From the NCBI GenBank assembly GCA_006503535.1, contig QYRS01000003.1:496001-560000 (forward strand): a stretch of DNA of 64,000 nucleotides, in the 5' to 3' direction. A model generated the notes under the pieces. The model did no database searches, was not told the origin of the DNA, and was given only the letters and a program-made list of their open reading frames with translations. Origin of the DNA: Arthrinium phaeospermum. Its lineage: Eukaryota > Ascomycota > Sordariomycetes > Amphisphaeriales > Apiosporaceae. A program made the translations under genes and the position numbers. The first letter of the stretch is position 1. Each line of letters opens with the position of its first letter. This document shows positions 1 through 9,872 of this stretch, in pieces.

Positions 1-498
1 AAGCTAAGCCCAGACTGTGCTTCGAGGCTTGGCTAGTATTGATTGGCCGCCGGTCATCCTGGTTTTCATGCAGCCACTCAAGCAGGCAGTGCTGCAATAT
101 GCAAATCATCAGCCCACTTGGATGCTGCCTTGCTGCACGTAATCCGTTCCGGATAGCCTGATCCAAAAGCCATCTACACAATTGCGATTTGTTTCCGGAC
201 AACCCCGCACACTATCGAAGCCGGTGAGGATGCCGTGCAGATCAGTTCTGCCGGCAGCGCCCGCGGGGTTTCCCAAATTCCAACCCTTCTAGATGGCCAA
301 CAGAGCCTTACTTTTTGCCTATGACAGATCACGTACTAACTAATAAAACCTTGATGCCCGCCATTACACCGATGGAATTCCGGTTAGGCTGATTTGGACC
401 CCTTGCTCCACCAGAAATCCTTCCTAGATCCCAATGTTTCAAGAAACCCGTCCCAGCCGCAAATACACGAAGCCCATTGGTTGACACACACACAGACT
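1..498. other. Left edge, no gene seen
   Basis: No convincing coding region is visible on either strand before the possible small gene that starts at 499. Long reading frames here lack a plausible ATG or recognisable protein. Confidence 0.5.
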
Positions 499-826
499 AT
501 GTCCTCCTCACGTTTCTCTTTTCTCAGCCCCAAAAGTCGGCGGTCCTCGACCACCTCAGGATACAGTTCCAGCTCAACCGGCGAAGGGCCTGTCCAGATT
601 CTGGCGGGCTCGGCAATTGACGGGAAGAAGCTGAAGGATACCCTGCGCCGGAAGAACTGCGGTTGCTACAGGCTCGAAGTACTGCTCTCCTTTCTTCACC
701 CATGACAGTACGTGGCTACCAGCCTCCTTGTCTAACTGCTGAGATCTGCCGCAGCTACGATCGGACGAATACTACGTGTATGCCAAACAAGGGCTGACAC
801 GAGGGGAGATCAGTGGGTGTCGTTGA
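499..826 (+). CDS. Possible small two-exon protein, unknown function (83 aa)
   Basis: I do not recognise this protein with certainty. Exons would be 499-678 and 755-826. The 76-nt intron has a GT donor, a CTAAC branch-like site about 20 nt before the acceptor and a CAG acceptor, and the join keeps frame. The N-terminal 30 residues are Ser/Arg-rich and look disordered; the remainder carries a Lys/Arg-rich helix-like stretch, a Cys pair (CGC) and a segment with sense in the joined frame only (SDEYYVYAKQGLT). The good intron is the main reason to list it. It could equally be the remnant of a longer gene, because the frame stops soon after the splice. No functional claim is made. Confidence 0.35.
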
Positions 827-1945
827 CAGGGCTTAACTCGTTGGAGAGGTTGTTCCTTACGCGCAAGGACAGTACTCACTGTGTAACAAACAAGAGGCTG
901 CACCAGGCACCGCTTTTTTCTTCCATTACCTATATTTAATAAACTATGAGTCACGAATCTGGGATGGATGTAGTGTTACTACAAAGGCAAACTGTATTAC
1001 CAAGCAGCTCATCATCAGTATACCGGCATCGCCGGATGAGGAATCTTCGAGCAATATGGAGCTTGACTACGATTTGTTTCTCATCAGCATTAGCCATGCA
1101 TGCTATTTGTATGTTCTATTGAATGGGGTTTCTTCATGGGACCTCTCCCCGCGAAATCAACCATGTTGCTGCTTCTGGGTTGGCGGCCCATGTGTATCCC
1201 TCCCTCTTCCTATGTCACAGCAATCATCCAGCCTCTGGTTCTACCATTAGCCGCTTCTGAGACGATTGCGTACTGAGCACCACCGACCGCGCCAATCCAT
1301 ATCCCGGGCCCGACCAGAGCTCGTCCGACTTTAATGTCAACACCTCTACTATGTACCACCCCTGCCGCGCGCTCATGATCGGCTCGATGAAGTGCCTTTT
1401 CTCTGACGAGAGCTTCCAACTTAAGCACCAAGAAGGAGGCGAAGGAGGGAGGCACGGTTTCTATCGCTCCTGTGTATCTGATTCAGTCGACCCTGGCCCC
1501 CATTCCTATGCAGGAGAAGAAGCCTGGCAAGTACTGTGCTCACAAACTCTCAATGAAGTGGAAGCCGGACGAGAAGACGAACCCGATGGGCAGCATCGTA
1601 CTTCAGAAGGACAGAAATCTCAGTGCAGCCTAGGCTGGGTTCCTCAAATTGAAGTGTAAGGTTGATATCATCGAGGTCTTCACCAACGGGCATAAGGCTC
1701 ACAAGGTATTGGAGGTTACATTTTAACGAGGTTTGTGAGAGCTCTAGTGTCTTAGGGTAAACATTTCAATCTTGACATCATTCCATGGGTGGCCTTGCTT
1801 CTCCATCTGCTTCGCTGATTGCTGGACAGCTCTTGAATGCACGCACGTGGATGGACATACAGCTAACAAGATATAGAGTGTCTCATTGTTCAATGTGTTC
1901 TGAGCCACCTTTTTAACATATGCTGCCCTAATGATGTCTATCCTT
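827..1945. other. Gene-poor stretch with a possible decayed coding remnant
   Basis: No complete gene is supported. The plus frame 1391-1726 stays open except for one TAG at 1631 and reads protein-like on both sides of it, so it may be a relic or part of a spliced gene. See the separate finding. Confidence 0.35.
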
Positions 1946-3220
1946 TTACTTGCTTTTTCTAGGCTTTTCCACCTGACAATAGGTACATCGGAAATGGTTA
2001 CAACTATGATCCGGGCAAATGTCGTTAACACCAACCATCATGGGCCCCTGACCGCATTGGCACTGGGAAGTGTCAGTCCACGTTAAGACAGAAGTAGCTT
2101 TCATACTCACACAATACCACACAGGTGACTTGGGAGTCATTCTTTCACCGTATCCCCTTGCTTGTCTAGGACGCTGACTTGTGGTGGAAATGCTTGAGCC
2201 ACTCCCAGATGCCGTTGGGATTGCCGTCGTATGCTGGTTCATCCCATCATTAGTTACAAGCCCATTACCGCCTGGGAATGATGGTCTTACTGAGGTTCCC
2301 GGCTTGACTTTTGGCGTTGCCCCCTTTGAAATGGCTTTTGGCTCAATGCTGTTCTCCATTATTCGTTTTCCTATCTCTTTTCTTTTACCTTTTCCTGATT
2401 TTGTTCCCTTCTGGCCTTCAGCCTCGACTGCTGCTGGTTCAAAATTTGATTTCGATGGTGAATGGGATGTGGTGGGAGCCGTTTCTGTCTCCATGCTACC
2501 TGCCTTATTACCCTCCCGTGCATTCTTGAGAGCCAACCTGCTACTTCTTCGTGTAGTCCGATGTATAGATTCTTCCGTGCCCGAATCACCTGCCACTGGC
2601 TCTGTCTTAGTCGATGAGTTTCCCACAGTCTGTTCATCGAAGCGATAGCCACGATCCATCAGACATTGCGTATCGGTCTTGAGGTCTTCAGCGATTTCGA
2701 CAGGGTCCCTCTCACCATCCGAAGAACCCTCACCACTAGAGCTATTGTCGGAATTATGGCTGTCAAGCTCAATTAGTCTCTCGATCACTGCTGCGGCGCG
2801 TTTCACATGGACGGCCTTTCCAAGTAGCCTGAGCCGTTTGGCTCTCGGTGCCAAATATAGGAGCCCTATGAATGTGGATACCATATTATTATATCGCCAG
2901 GTGATTCAATTTGCTTCATGGTGGGACATACGCTTTGTGAGTATTCGGGAGATGCTCATTAGGAGAAGTAGAGTGCCCCTTCGAGCTCTTCGAGATTTGT
3001 CAAGCGAGCTATCCAAGCTTCCATCGCTGACTCCGTAACTGAGCGCCCATAGCTTGAGAGAGTCCAAACTTCGCCGCAATCTGATCATCACAGGAGTTGA
3101 CACAGAGTTTTGATCGACTAGGGCGGTCAAGATTTCTGTGTATAATTCTTGGCAGGCATCGTAGAGATTTGCCAGAGGCTGCGGCTCGGCTACGCCTGGC
3201 TCGGTATCGTTTCCTGTCAT
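1946..3220 (-). CDS. Cys/His-rich fungal protein with disordered middle (386 aa)
   Basis: Three exons: 2932-3220, 2865-2111 and 2062-1946; the second intron is 48 nt with GTGAGT and TTCCCAG. Residues 1-110 are helical and resemble the N-terminal region common to many fungal STAND/ankyrin-associated hypothetical proteins (a hydrophobic heptad-like core followed by an RRSLDSLKLWA segment). Residues about 110-330 are Ser/Lys/Thr-rich and probably disordered. The C-terminus holds a compact Cys/His cluster (WYCCQCGQGPM, then CPDH, C-N-H, C-T-Y-C) that should bind zinc. ATG 3220 is chosen because the upstream extension has no ATG. It lies head to head with the DUF7580 gene, 350 bp apart, suggesting shared control. 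Function unknown; a regulator or partner of a cell-death/recognition pathway is only inference. Confidence 0.7.
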
Positions 3221-3570
3221 GGAAAAGGGACTTGCTTTACTTGACACAGACGGATAACTTTAATCTTTCGTGAGATAGGCTTTGTAGTCTCGGACAAGAG
3301 CCGTTGATGACTTTTGATTGATAAGAAAGAAAGTCTTGATCTTTGGGCAATTGTGTTCAAAGAGGGTGATATGCTTCAGCAGCTGTCATGAGGGGTTGAA
3401 ATCACGGAATCAAGGTAAGCGAGGCTGCTTTGCATGAACTACCCCGCTCTGGCTGACGCCGGTAATAACAAGAGTGCCTGTGAAGCTCCAAGGGTTTGCT
3501 GCTGGAAGCTCTATTTCTTGCAATTCTTCCTTGCCTGCCTCGAAAGACATTGTCAGGGGCAGCCGAAATC
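3221..3570. promoter_or_regulatory. Shared intergenic region of a head-to-head gene pair
   Basis: This 350-bp gap separates two divergent start codons (3220 minus, 3571 plus) and must hold the promoters of both. I saw no specific motif that I can name. Confidence 0.5.
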
Positions 3571-5451
3571 ATGGCGGACCTGGGTCTAGCAATTGCACCC
3601 TTAGTTCTGGGTGCTATTAAGGGTACGACCGTGGTACACAAGAAGCTAAAGGTGTTGCGTCACCACGAAAGCGAGATTAGGAGGCTGCAGAAGAAATTCT
3701 CCGCCCAGACAGGTAAATTGGAGACCCAACGATCGCTGCTGGTCAACTGACTTGAGCAGACAACTTCCTCGACGAATGCCAAATGATTTTACAAGATGCC
3801 CTCGGGGACGACGGTTTGGCGGAGAGCCTTGTGGAAGATTCTGATCATTTGGAGTGGGACACAGACCTTTTGAATGACCAGATCAACAGACTGTTAGGCC
3901 ACCGAGCCAAAAGATATAAAAATACAGTGAATGATATACGGGAGTACATATCTGAGCTTGACAAACTTCTCAACGCCCTCGCCGGAGATGATCAGCATCC
4001 TGATATCAAGGTACGTTACAACTGCATGAAAGCGCCAGCGCATTCTACTTTCGCTGCTAATCTAGCGATGTCTAGATAAAAGCTTTTGAAAGCAAGAGGG
4101 AGGCTGTCTCTGTCATGTTCAACAAATCAAAGTGCGAATCCTTGATCGAGGAGCTTAAGGAGTCTATCCATCAGCTAAAGAACGTTCGAAAGATGTCAGC
4201 CAGGGGGAAGACTCCAGCAGCAACAACCCCTTCACTGAAGGCCACCAACATAAGATCGCTACCTACTTCATACCAACTGGTGGCGCGGCATGCGGAGTTG
4301 TTCCATGAGGCTCTTGGCAAGTTCTGGTCTTGCTTGCAAATACACCACACCAGTCATGATGCATGCATGCTTTTGGAGAGCAGACAGGATGGGAGCTTCA
4401 GGGTCGTAATACGATATCAGGCCGACTTGGGAAGTCAACAGTAAGGAATTCCTGACGAAGATTCATCACTTAATGCGTGACTGTTTTGAATGTTGACTTG
4501 CAACGTAGGTACCTGGTTGACCTGTTGGTGCGCTCAGAAAGCCTCGGAGGGGCCCATGTATCCATCCCAAGAGCGGCGCTTCATAATGATGGGCGACGAC
4601 CACAGTGCCAGCAGGGCGAGGGTGTTGGGCTCGCCAAAGAAGGTTCCTCTCGCCGGCGGTTCAAGCTTGCAAAAAGGGAGAAATCAGCCCAAGCAAGCAC
4701 CTCAATGCGAGTGGACCTCAGCTCTTTTGAGTGTATGTGCAACCAAATCCGAACACAGACGATGTCAACCAGGCGTGATGGGTACATCGACACTCCTGGC
4801 GAGGTACGTCACCATATTCATCCAGTATGCGACGAGTACTGCGACCACCACAAGGACTGTCTTAACGAGAACCTTCTGGGCGAGCCCGTACCCCTTGATA
4901 AAGTTTTTGGCCACCCTGTAGAGCAATCCATCAGCGTGCCTCAACAGTTGCGATTGGCCCTCAAACTGATCAACGGCGTCCTTCAATTCGCGTCCACGTC
5001 ATGGCTACGCGACTTGTGGTCTCTGGAGGATGTTTCCTATTTCCAAAGAGCAGACGATCTCGCCACAGCCCTGAAAACCTTGCATGTCAGGTCGGAGCTT
5101 TCAAAACAAGGCTGGCGTGTGGCAGACACGGCGAATCTCGCAGTGGCAGATGAGCTCTTAGACGCGCAGCGAATGCATGGCGTTGGCAACCCAACCCTAT
5201 ACAGCCTGGGAAAAGCCTTGCTTCAGGTCGGACAGTGGGCGCGACTACCAAGCGAGGACATCGGCGAGATTCGGCGCCTCGCGGAGTCCAACTCGCGTCT
5301 TGGGCCGGCGTATGATCGGATTACTCAGCAATGTCTTGACTGCAATTTTGCGTCGAGCAAGAACCTCCACGATCCGGGCTTGCAGAATGCGATCTACCGT
5401 GACACGGTCTGCGAGCTCGAGGGTATCATCAACTGTTTGGAGGGGCGCTGA
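3571..5451 (+). CDS. DUF7580 domain protein with STAND/HeLo-like N-terminus (566 aa)
   Basis: Four exons join in frame: 3571-3712, 3760-4010, 4076-4440 and 4509-5451. Residues 1-200 are strongly helical (MADLGLAIAPLVLGAIKG start, then basic and coiled-coil-like segments), like the N-terminal regions of fungal NLR-type signalling proteins. Residues about 240-565 match the layout I know for DUF7580: a QLRLALKLINGVLQF segment, a W-LRDLW motif, a later YSLGKALLQVGQW segment, then EIRRLAESNSRLGPAYDR and a Cys-containing ending. Such proteins are common and variable in Sordariomycetes and are often discussed with prion/HeLo and NLR genes, but no enzyme activity is known. ATG 3571 begins the conserved N-terminus. 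Sequence through residues 270-330 is low in recognisable features and may be variable. Confidence 0.75.
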
Positions 5452-5734
5452 CGTGTTGCTATCGGCAATGAACACAGGCGCGAGAAGCTGCAGTGGGTGG
5501 GTCCCGGGGGCTTTTGGGTCCACTACAGCTACTTCTTACGACAGGAGTGCATGCACCGCCGCTCAAACTCCAGGCAGAAGCAAAACAACACGGCGTGGGC
5601 ACCATAGTCTTCTTATGCGAGACAAATTACAGATCAGATCATTTTCTTTTACTTTCTATTTCTTAACGTTCAATTGATAAGAGAAGCCGCAGAAAGTAGC
5701 CAACTATCATCTCATCAAGGTGCAATTCCCAGTC

Positions 5735-6841
5735 ATGTCCGCAACAACCCCACCACCACCAACCCTTGACCCTGCAGAAGTCGCCGACTTCCACCAAGTG
5801 CTGAAGCAATCCAAACGCATCGTCGCCGTTCTGGGCGCCGGCATCTCCGCCTCCTCGGGCCTGGCCACCTTCCGCGGGACCAACGGCCTCTGGAAGGGCC
5901 AGGACGTGATGCAAGTCGCGACCCCCGCGGGGTTCCGCCACGACCCGGGTCTGGTCTGGCAATTCTACGCCTACCGGCGCCACGAGGCCCTGAAAGCCAA
6001 GCCCAACCCAGCACACTACGCGCTCGCCGAGCTGTCGCGACGCGTCGGCGCCGGGTGCGTGACCTTGACGCAGAACGTCGACAACCTGAGCCCCCGAGCG
6101 GGCCACCCGGCGTCGCAGCTCAAGCAGCTCCACGGCAATCTGTTTGAGCTGCGCTGCGTCGACAGCGTCGGCTGCGGCTACGTCGAGAAGGGCAACTTCC
6201 AGGATCCCCTCACGCCGGCGCTGGACACCACGCGCGGCGAGGCCGCGGCCATCGGGCGCATCGAGCCAGGCGACAAGCCCAAAGCGAATCCGATGCTGCT
6301 CGCCGGGCTCGCGCGCAAGAACGCGCAGATCCTCGGCGACAAGTTCAAGGACAAGGCCCCCTCGGCGGACGATATCGCGCCCCTGAAGACCGCGACTGCG
6401 GAGGGCGAGCAAGAGCCCGGTGCCCGCCCCCGTCCCATGTCCGACATCCGCATGTCGTCCGGCCTGAGCAAGGAGGACCTGCCGCAGTGCCCGCGGTGCC
6501 GATCCAACATCCTGCGGCCCAGCGTCGTCTGGTTCGGCGAGGCGCTCGCCGAGAGCACGGCCGAGGAGGCCGAGGCGCTGTTCGCGGAGGATACAGGGCC
6601 CATCGACCTGTGTCTCGTCATTGGCACGTCGAGCAAGGTCTGGCCGACGGCGGGGTACGCGGAGAAGGCGCGCAAGAAGGGCGCGCGGATCGCGACCGTC
6701 AACCTCGACGCCGGCGACGCCAAGGGCCTGCGGCCGGGCCGGGATTGGGTGTTTGTCGGAGATGCGGCGCAGGTGCTGCCGGAGTTGTTGAGGCCGGTCA
6801 TAGGCGAGGCTGAGGGATGGGAGAAGAGCGCAGCTTCGTAG
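5735..6841 (+). CDS. Class III (SIRT5-like) sirtuin, NAD-dependent deacylase (368 aa)
   Basis: A single-exon Sir2 family protein. The NAD-binding motif GAGISASSG is at residues 34-42 followed by TFRG; TQNVDNL is at 112-118; the catalytic His is 133 in QLHGN. Zinc ligands are Cys141, Cys147 and a CPRC pair about 110 residues later, so the zinc module carries a long acidic/basic insertion. Tyr78 and Arg81 (FYAYRR) match the Tyr102/Arg105 pair that lets SIRT5 take negatively charged succinyl or malonyl groups, which points to desuccinylase-type activity. ATG 5735 is preferred; the frame extends five codons upstream only without ATG. No clear mitochondrial presequence is present. It converges with the downstream minus-strand gene, leaving 100 bp. 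Confidence 0.9.
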   Translation: MSATTPPPPTLDPAEVADFHQVLKQSKRIVAVLGAGISASSGLATFRGTNGLWKGQDVMQVATPAGFRHDPGLVWQFYAYRRHEALKAKPNPAHYALAELSRRVGAGCVTLTQNVDNLSPRAGHPASQLKQLHGNLFELRCVDSVGCGYVEKGNFQDPLTPALDTTRGEAAAIGRIEPGDKPKANPMLLAGLARKNAQILGDKFKDKAPSADDIAPLKTATAEGEQEPGARPRPMSDIRMSSGLSKEDLPQCPRCRSNILRPSVVWFGEALAESTAEEAEALFAEDTGPIDLCLVIGTSSKVWPTAGYAEKARKKGARIATVNLDAGDAKGLRPGRDWVFVGDAAQVLPELLRPVIGEAEGWEKSAAS

Positions 6842-6941
6842 TTGGATTGGCAAAGCTTAGCAGTTTCCGATTCGTATGGTGAGGTGTTCGAGGAGAAATG
6901 CCATCGCTGTTCAATAAATCCAGCATGCATTTTGCCATTAA

Positions 6942-7766
6942 TTAGGCCATGAAGCTCGAGACCAAAATAGCTACAGCGCACCCCAGGACGGCGCCACCCA
7001 GACTGCCCATCCCCCGCAGCGAAGCCCCATCGTTCTTGGGCCCGACAGCAACGCTTTTACTCTTGGCCCAAGTCCCCGCGATGGTCGTCGAATTCGTGTT
7101 CTCGTTGATGGTCAAGTAGGGCCCGCCGACGGTGACGCGCAGGCCGTTGAGCGTGTCGTTGGAGCAGCCGCCCAGCACGCCCGTCGAGGTGCGCCAGAAC
7201 GACTTCCACTTGAGCTTGGCCCCGCTGCCCGGCTCCACCGTCCGGTCGCTGTCGGTGTAGGGCACGACCGTCGCGTGCGGCACGCCGAACGGGTCGCGGT
7301 GGGCGGCGTGCCGGACGTTGCGGAAGGGGTAGACGGTCTCCTCGAGCAGCTTGAAGTCGACGCCGCGCGCCGTGTCACCCGCGGGGTCGATGTCGGTGCC
7401 CGCGAAGGCCTGCCGCCGGTACCCGTCCCGCGCGAGCTCGAGGATGTCGTCCCGCTCGTGCGGCGAGTCGAGCAGCAGCCGCTCGGTGCCGTGCGTGTGC
7501 GCGTACATGTCGGGCACCACGACGATGTGGTACGGCTTCCCGCGCTCGAACGGGCAGGGCGCCGGGGCGTCGGCCGGGCAGGCCAGCTCCTCCAGGGCGA
7601 TCTCGTGGTCGCCCGAGTACCCGTCGTTCATGTCCTCCTGCGACGTGCCCTCCTGCTTCCATTCGGTGCAGACGGCGGCCGCGGGCCCGGACAGAGACAG
7701 GAGCGCGACGGCGGCCAGGAGGGCGCTCAGGCCGCTGAGCCGCCAATCGCGGGCTGGAAGACGCAT
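6942..7766 (-). CDS. Secreted, probably GPI-anchored protein (274 aa)
   Basis: Starting at ATG 7766, the protein has a signal peptide (basic MRLPARDWR, then a Leu/Ala core ending near residue 32 in GPAAAVC). The mature part contains several Cys residues, an acidic region, a PFERGKPYHIVVVPD segment and possible N-glycosylation sites (NDT, NTNST). The C-terminus is a hydrophobic tail (GGAVLGCAVAILVSSFMA) preceded by small residues, as in GPI-anchored fungal wall proteins. I do not recognise the domain, so no activity is proposed. The reading frame continues upstream only through non-ATG codons. Codon use is strongly GC-biased, like the neighbouring sirtuin, consistent with an expressed gene. 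Confidence 0.8.
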   Translation of the reverse strand: MRLPARDWRLSGLSALLAAVALLSLSGPAAAVCTEWKQEGTSQEDMNDGYSGDHEIALEELACPADAPAPCPFERGKPYHIVVVPDMYAHTHGTERLLLDSPHERDDILELARDGYRRQAFAGTDIDPAGDTARGVDFKLLEETVYPFRNVRHAAHRDPFGVPHATVVPYTDSDRTVEPGSGAKLKWKSFWRTSTGVLGGCSNDTLNGLRVTVGGPYLTINENTNSTTIAGTWAKSKSVAVGPKNDGASLRGMGSLGGAVLGCAVAILVSSFMA

Positions 7767-8584
7767 GGTGAGCAAGCGAGTGGCTGGCTGCGCTATTATT
7801 GTAGTACCGGTAGGGTGAAAGATGAGAATCAGGGATGGAGAGATGGCAGACCAGACGCCGAAATTGGCGTTGGCGACCTTTTTATCGCCAACGCTCTCGA
7901 ACTCGGCTCAGGTGCCGAACGGTGGGTAACAAATCGTGAATCCAGTGGAGCTCAGGGGAAGCTAGTACTTTTCGACGGGTCTACTGCAGGAACCCATGTT
8001 CATCCACTCCCATTTGCTAGTCCGATAAGAGTGGGTTTATACATCTCCTCGGTACTATTTTGAGGCTCGCTCCCCCACGCTTCCAGCGCTTCGGGGCGGT
8101 GACTAACCAGCGTTGCTTGCCTGTGTACTTATGTCATATGTGTGGAAGAGGAGGACTGCCCGTGCCGTGCCGTGCCGTACCCGGCCGCAGATCGAACCCC
8201 TGGCGGGGCAGTTGGGCTAGGCTGGCAGAGGTTCCTCGGCAATTGGGCCACATCGTGACCCACCCTGCGGGTGGCGGCAGGATACACGGCAAGCAGCAAG
8301 CTGGCAAGAGCGAAGAAAAAAATGGCGGAGAGAGAGAGACACTCGGTGAAGTCTTTGCATAGCTCCCCGACCGCAAAACCAAGGCAGAGTTGGATGAAGC
8401 ACATAAGCCGAGAGCCGAATGATTGGTACCCAGCATGGGTTGGGAAAACTCGAAATATCCGTCTATCCCACATGAAACCCGGCACGATGCTGTCGTCGTT
8501 ATATCTGTCCAAAACCTCCTACATTATGACGGCAAAACTGACCCGATTCCCTGATAATATAAGTGCCACATACCAGACCAGGCT
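7767..8584. other. Intergenic, no supported gene
   Basis: Overlapping frames on both strands around 8129-8588 lack introns, homology or good starts. The 7767-8050 part upstream of the secreted-protein gene is its likely promoter. Confidence 0.5.
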
Positions 8585-9036
8585 TTAGTACCCCCTGTTG
8601 AAACCGGCGAACCTATCCAACACCTGCACCTCTACCTTCTTGGTCAGTTTGTGTTCCTCTTGCGATACTCGGCGTAGCTCGGTCGTATAAGACTGGTTGC
8701 GATGGTGCTCTTGGGCCGCCTCGTTGGCGAACCTTTTCTCCGCTAGTAGTCAGTTCTTCTGCCGGCCCTTTCTCGCTTTGTTTATAGTCGGCTGCTATCA
8801 GTGGTGATACGTACATCTCGACGACGTAGAACGCCCCGGCGGCACCGCACCAGGAAGCGCAGAACATGAGCGCTTCCGGCTCGTGCTTCTCGACCTCCGC
8901 ACACAGATGGCTCAGCATCTCCTGTACCTGGTGCGGTTTGTGTGTCAGTTACGAGTGATCGGATATTGATAAACAAAATACTTACCCTCTCCTTTTTGCC
9001 CTCGGCAGGGGTGACGATATTCATGGTCAGAATCAT
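8585..9036 (-). CDS. Antibiotic biosynthesis monooxygenase (ABM) domain protein (106 aa)
   Basis: Three exons: 9036-8986, 8927-8811 and 8737-8585. Both introns have good GTAAGT/GTATCA donors, and the assembled 106-residue protein has the size and pattern of a dimeric alpha-beta ABM barrel: an N-terminal strand (MILTMNIV), a helix with Glu/His (MLSHLCAEVEKHEPEAL), a central strand ending FYVVEMY, and a helix beginning FANEAAQEHHRN. The second acceptor is less certain; an alternative AG six bases upstream would break frame. Members include quinone-forming monooxygenases and uncharacterised stress or secondary-metabolism proteins. No secondary-metabolite synthase lies nearby, so the substrate is unknown. 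Confidence 0.75.
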
Positions 9037-9872
9037 CTTCCGCGGCCCTCGACTACGCAAACGTCTCACGTAATTTCACAATACCAAGTGGGGGAAAGGA
9101 ACTCAGGTAGGAGAGTGTAAAGGTAGCGCCTCAGCTTTCTGGGTCCCATCATTTTCATTAGGGCCATTCATTCACATATCGCATCTTGTCCGTAAGCTTC
9201 ACGGCAACACGCCCAATAACCTTTAGTACCTGAGTCGCCATGTGCATACCAGGATCCGCGAACCTGTCATGCAATGCAGCCATCAACTTTGAATCGAATA
9301 AGACAGTAGAACTTTTCTATCATCAGACGGTTTGAGGCGGGGCATCTGCGCCCGCCGTGCGCTAGTGAGGAAAAGGGGTTGGAATAGGGGAACGCAAAAT
9401 ATTTCAACACACTTTAAGACTGTAACCGAAGATGTTGAGAGCCGCCCAAAGCATTGTATGCTCAGGTCCGCAATAACATGGGCGGCGCCCCGTGACCCGT
9501 ACCGCCAGTTCACGCTTGCGCTGACCGCCGTCGCCCCCCGCTATTGTCACAGGATATGATGGGATCCAGTGTCGACATTGGTAATTGCGATATTTTCACT
9601 CAACTCTAATTGGGTGCCGTAGCAGTTGGTGCTGGCAAGTCAAGTTAATGTCTATTCACAAGGATTCCCCCGCCTGTCGCCAGTAACTGACTCGATCTAA
9701 CCCAGCGCAGTGGTTTATTCCATCTGATAATTCAGACTTAACCCTTCCTTATGGCATGCCCCGGAAAGTTCCCTAGATTTTATATGCGCCCCTACTCATG
9801 CACCCTGCTCCGTGTCCAAAGCTGGGCTTGCATCAACCCGAAAAGGGGTGCCAGTAGTCCACCCCGTTCTGT
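9037..9872. other. Intergenic, no supported gene
   Basis: Nothing coding is recognised. The stretch carries the ABM gene promoter on one side and the 3' end of the permease gene on the other. Confidence 0.5.

Noticed and set aside
5663..6853. Long minus-strand frame (396 codons) across the sirtuin gene
   Set aside because: It is the antisense shadow of a GC-rich coding region; it has no recognisable motifs while the plus strand shows complete sirtuin motifs.
8129..8512. 127-codon minus frame upstream of the ABM gene region
   Set aside because: It overlaps two other unsupported frames and shows no recognisable protein.
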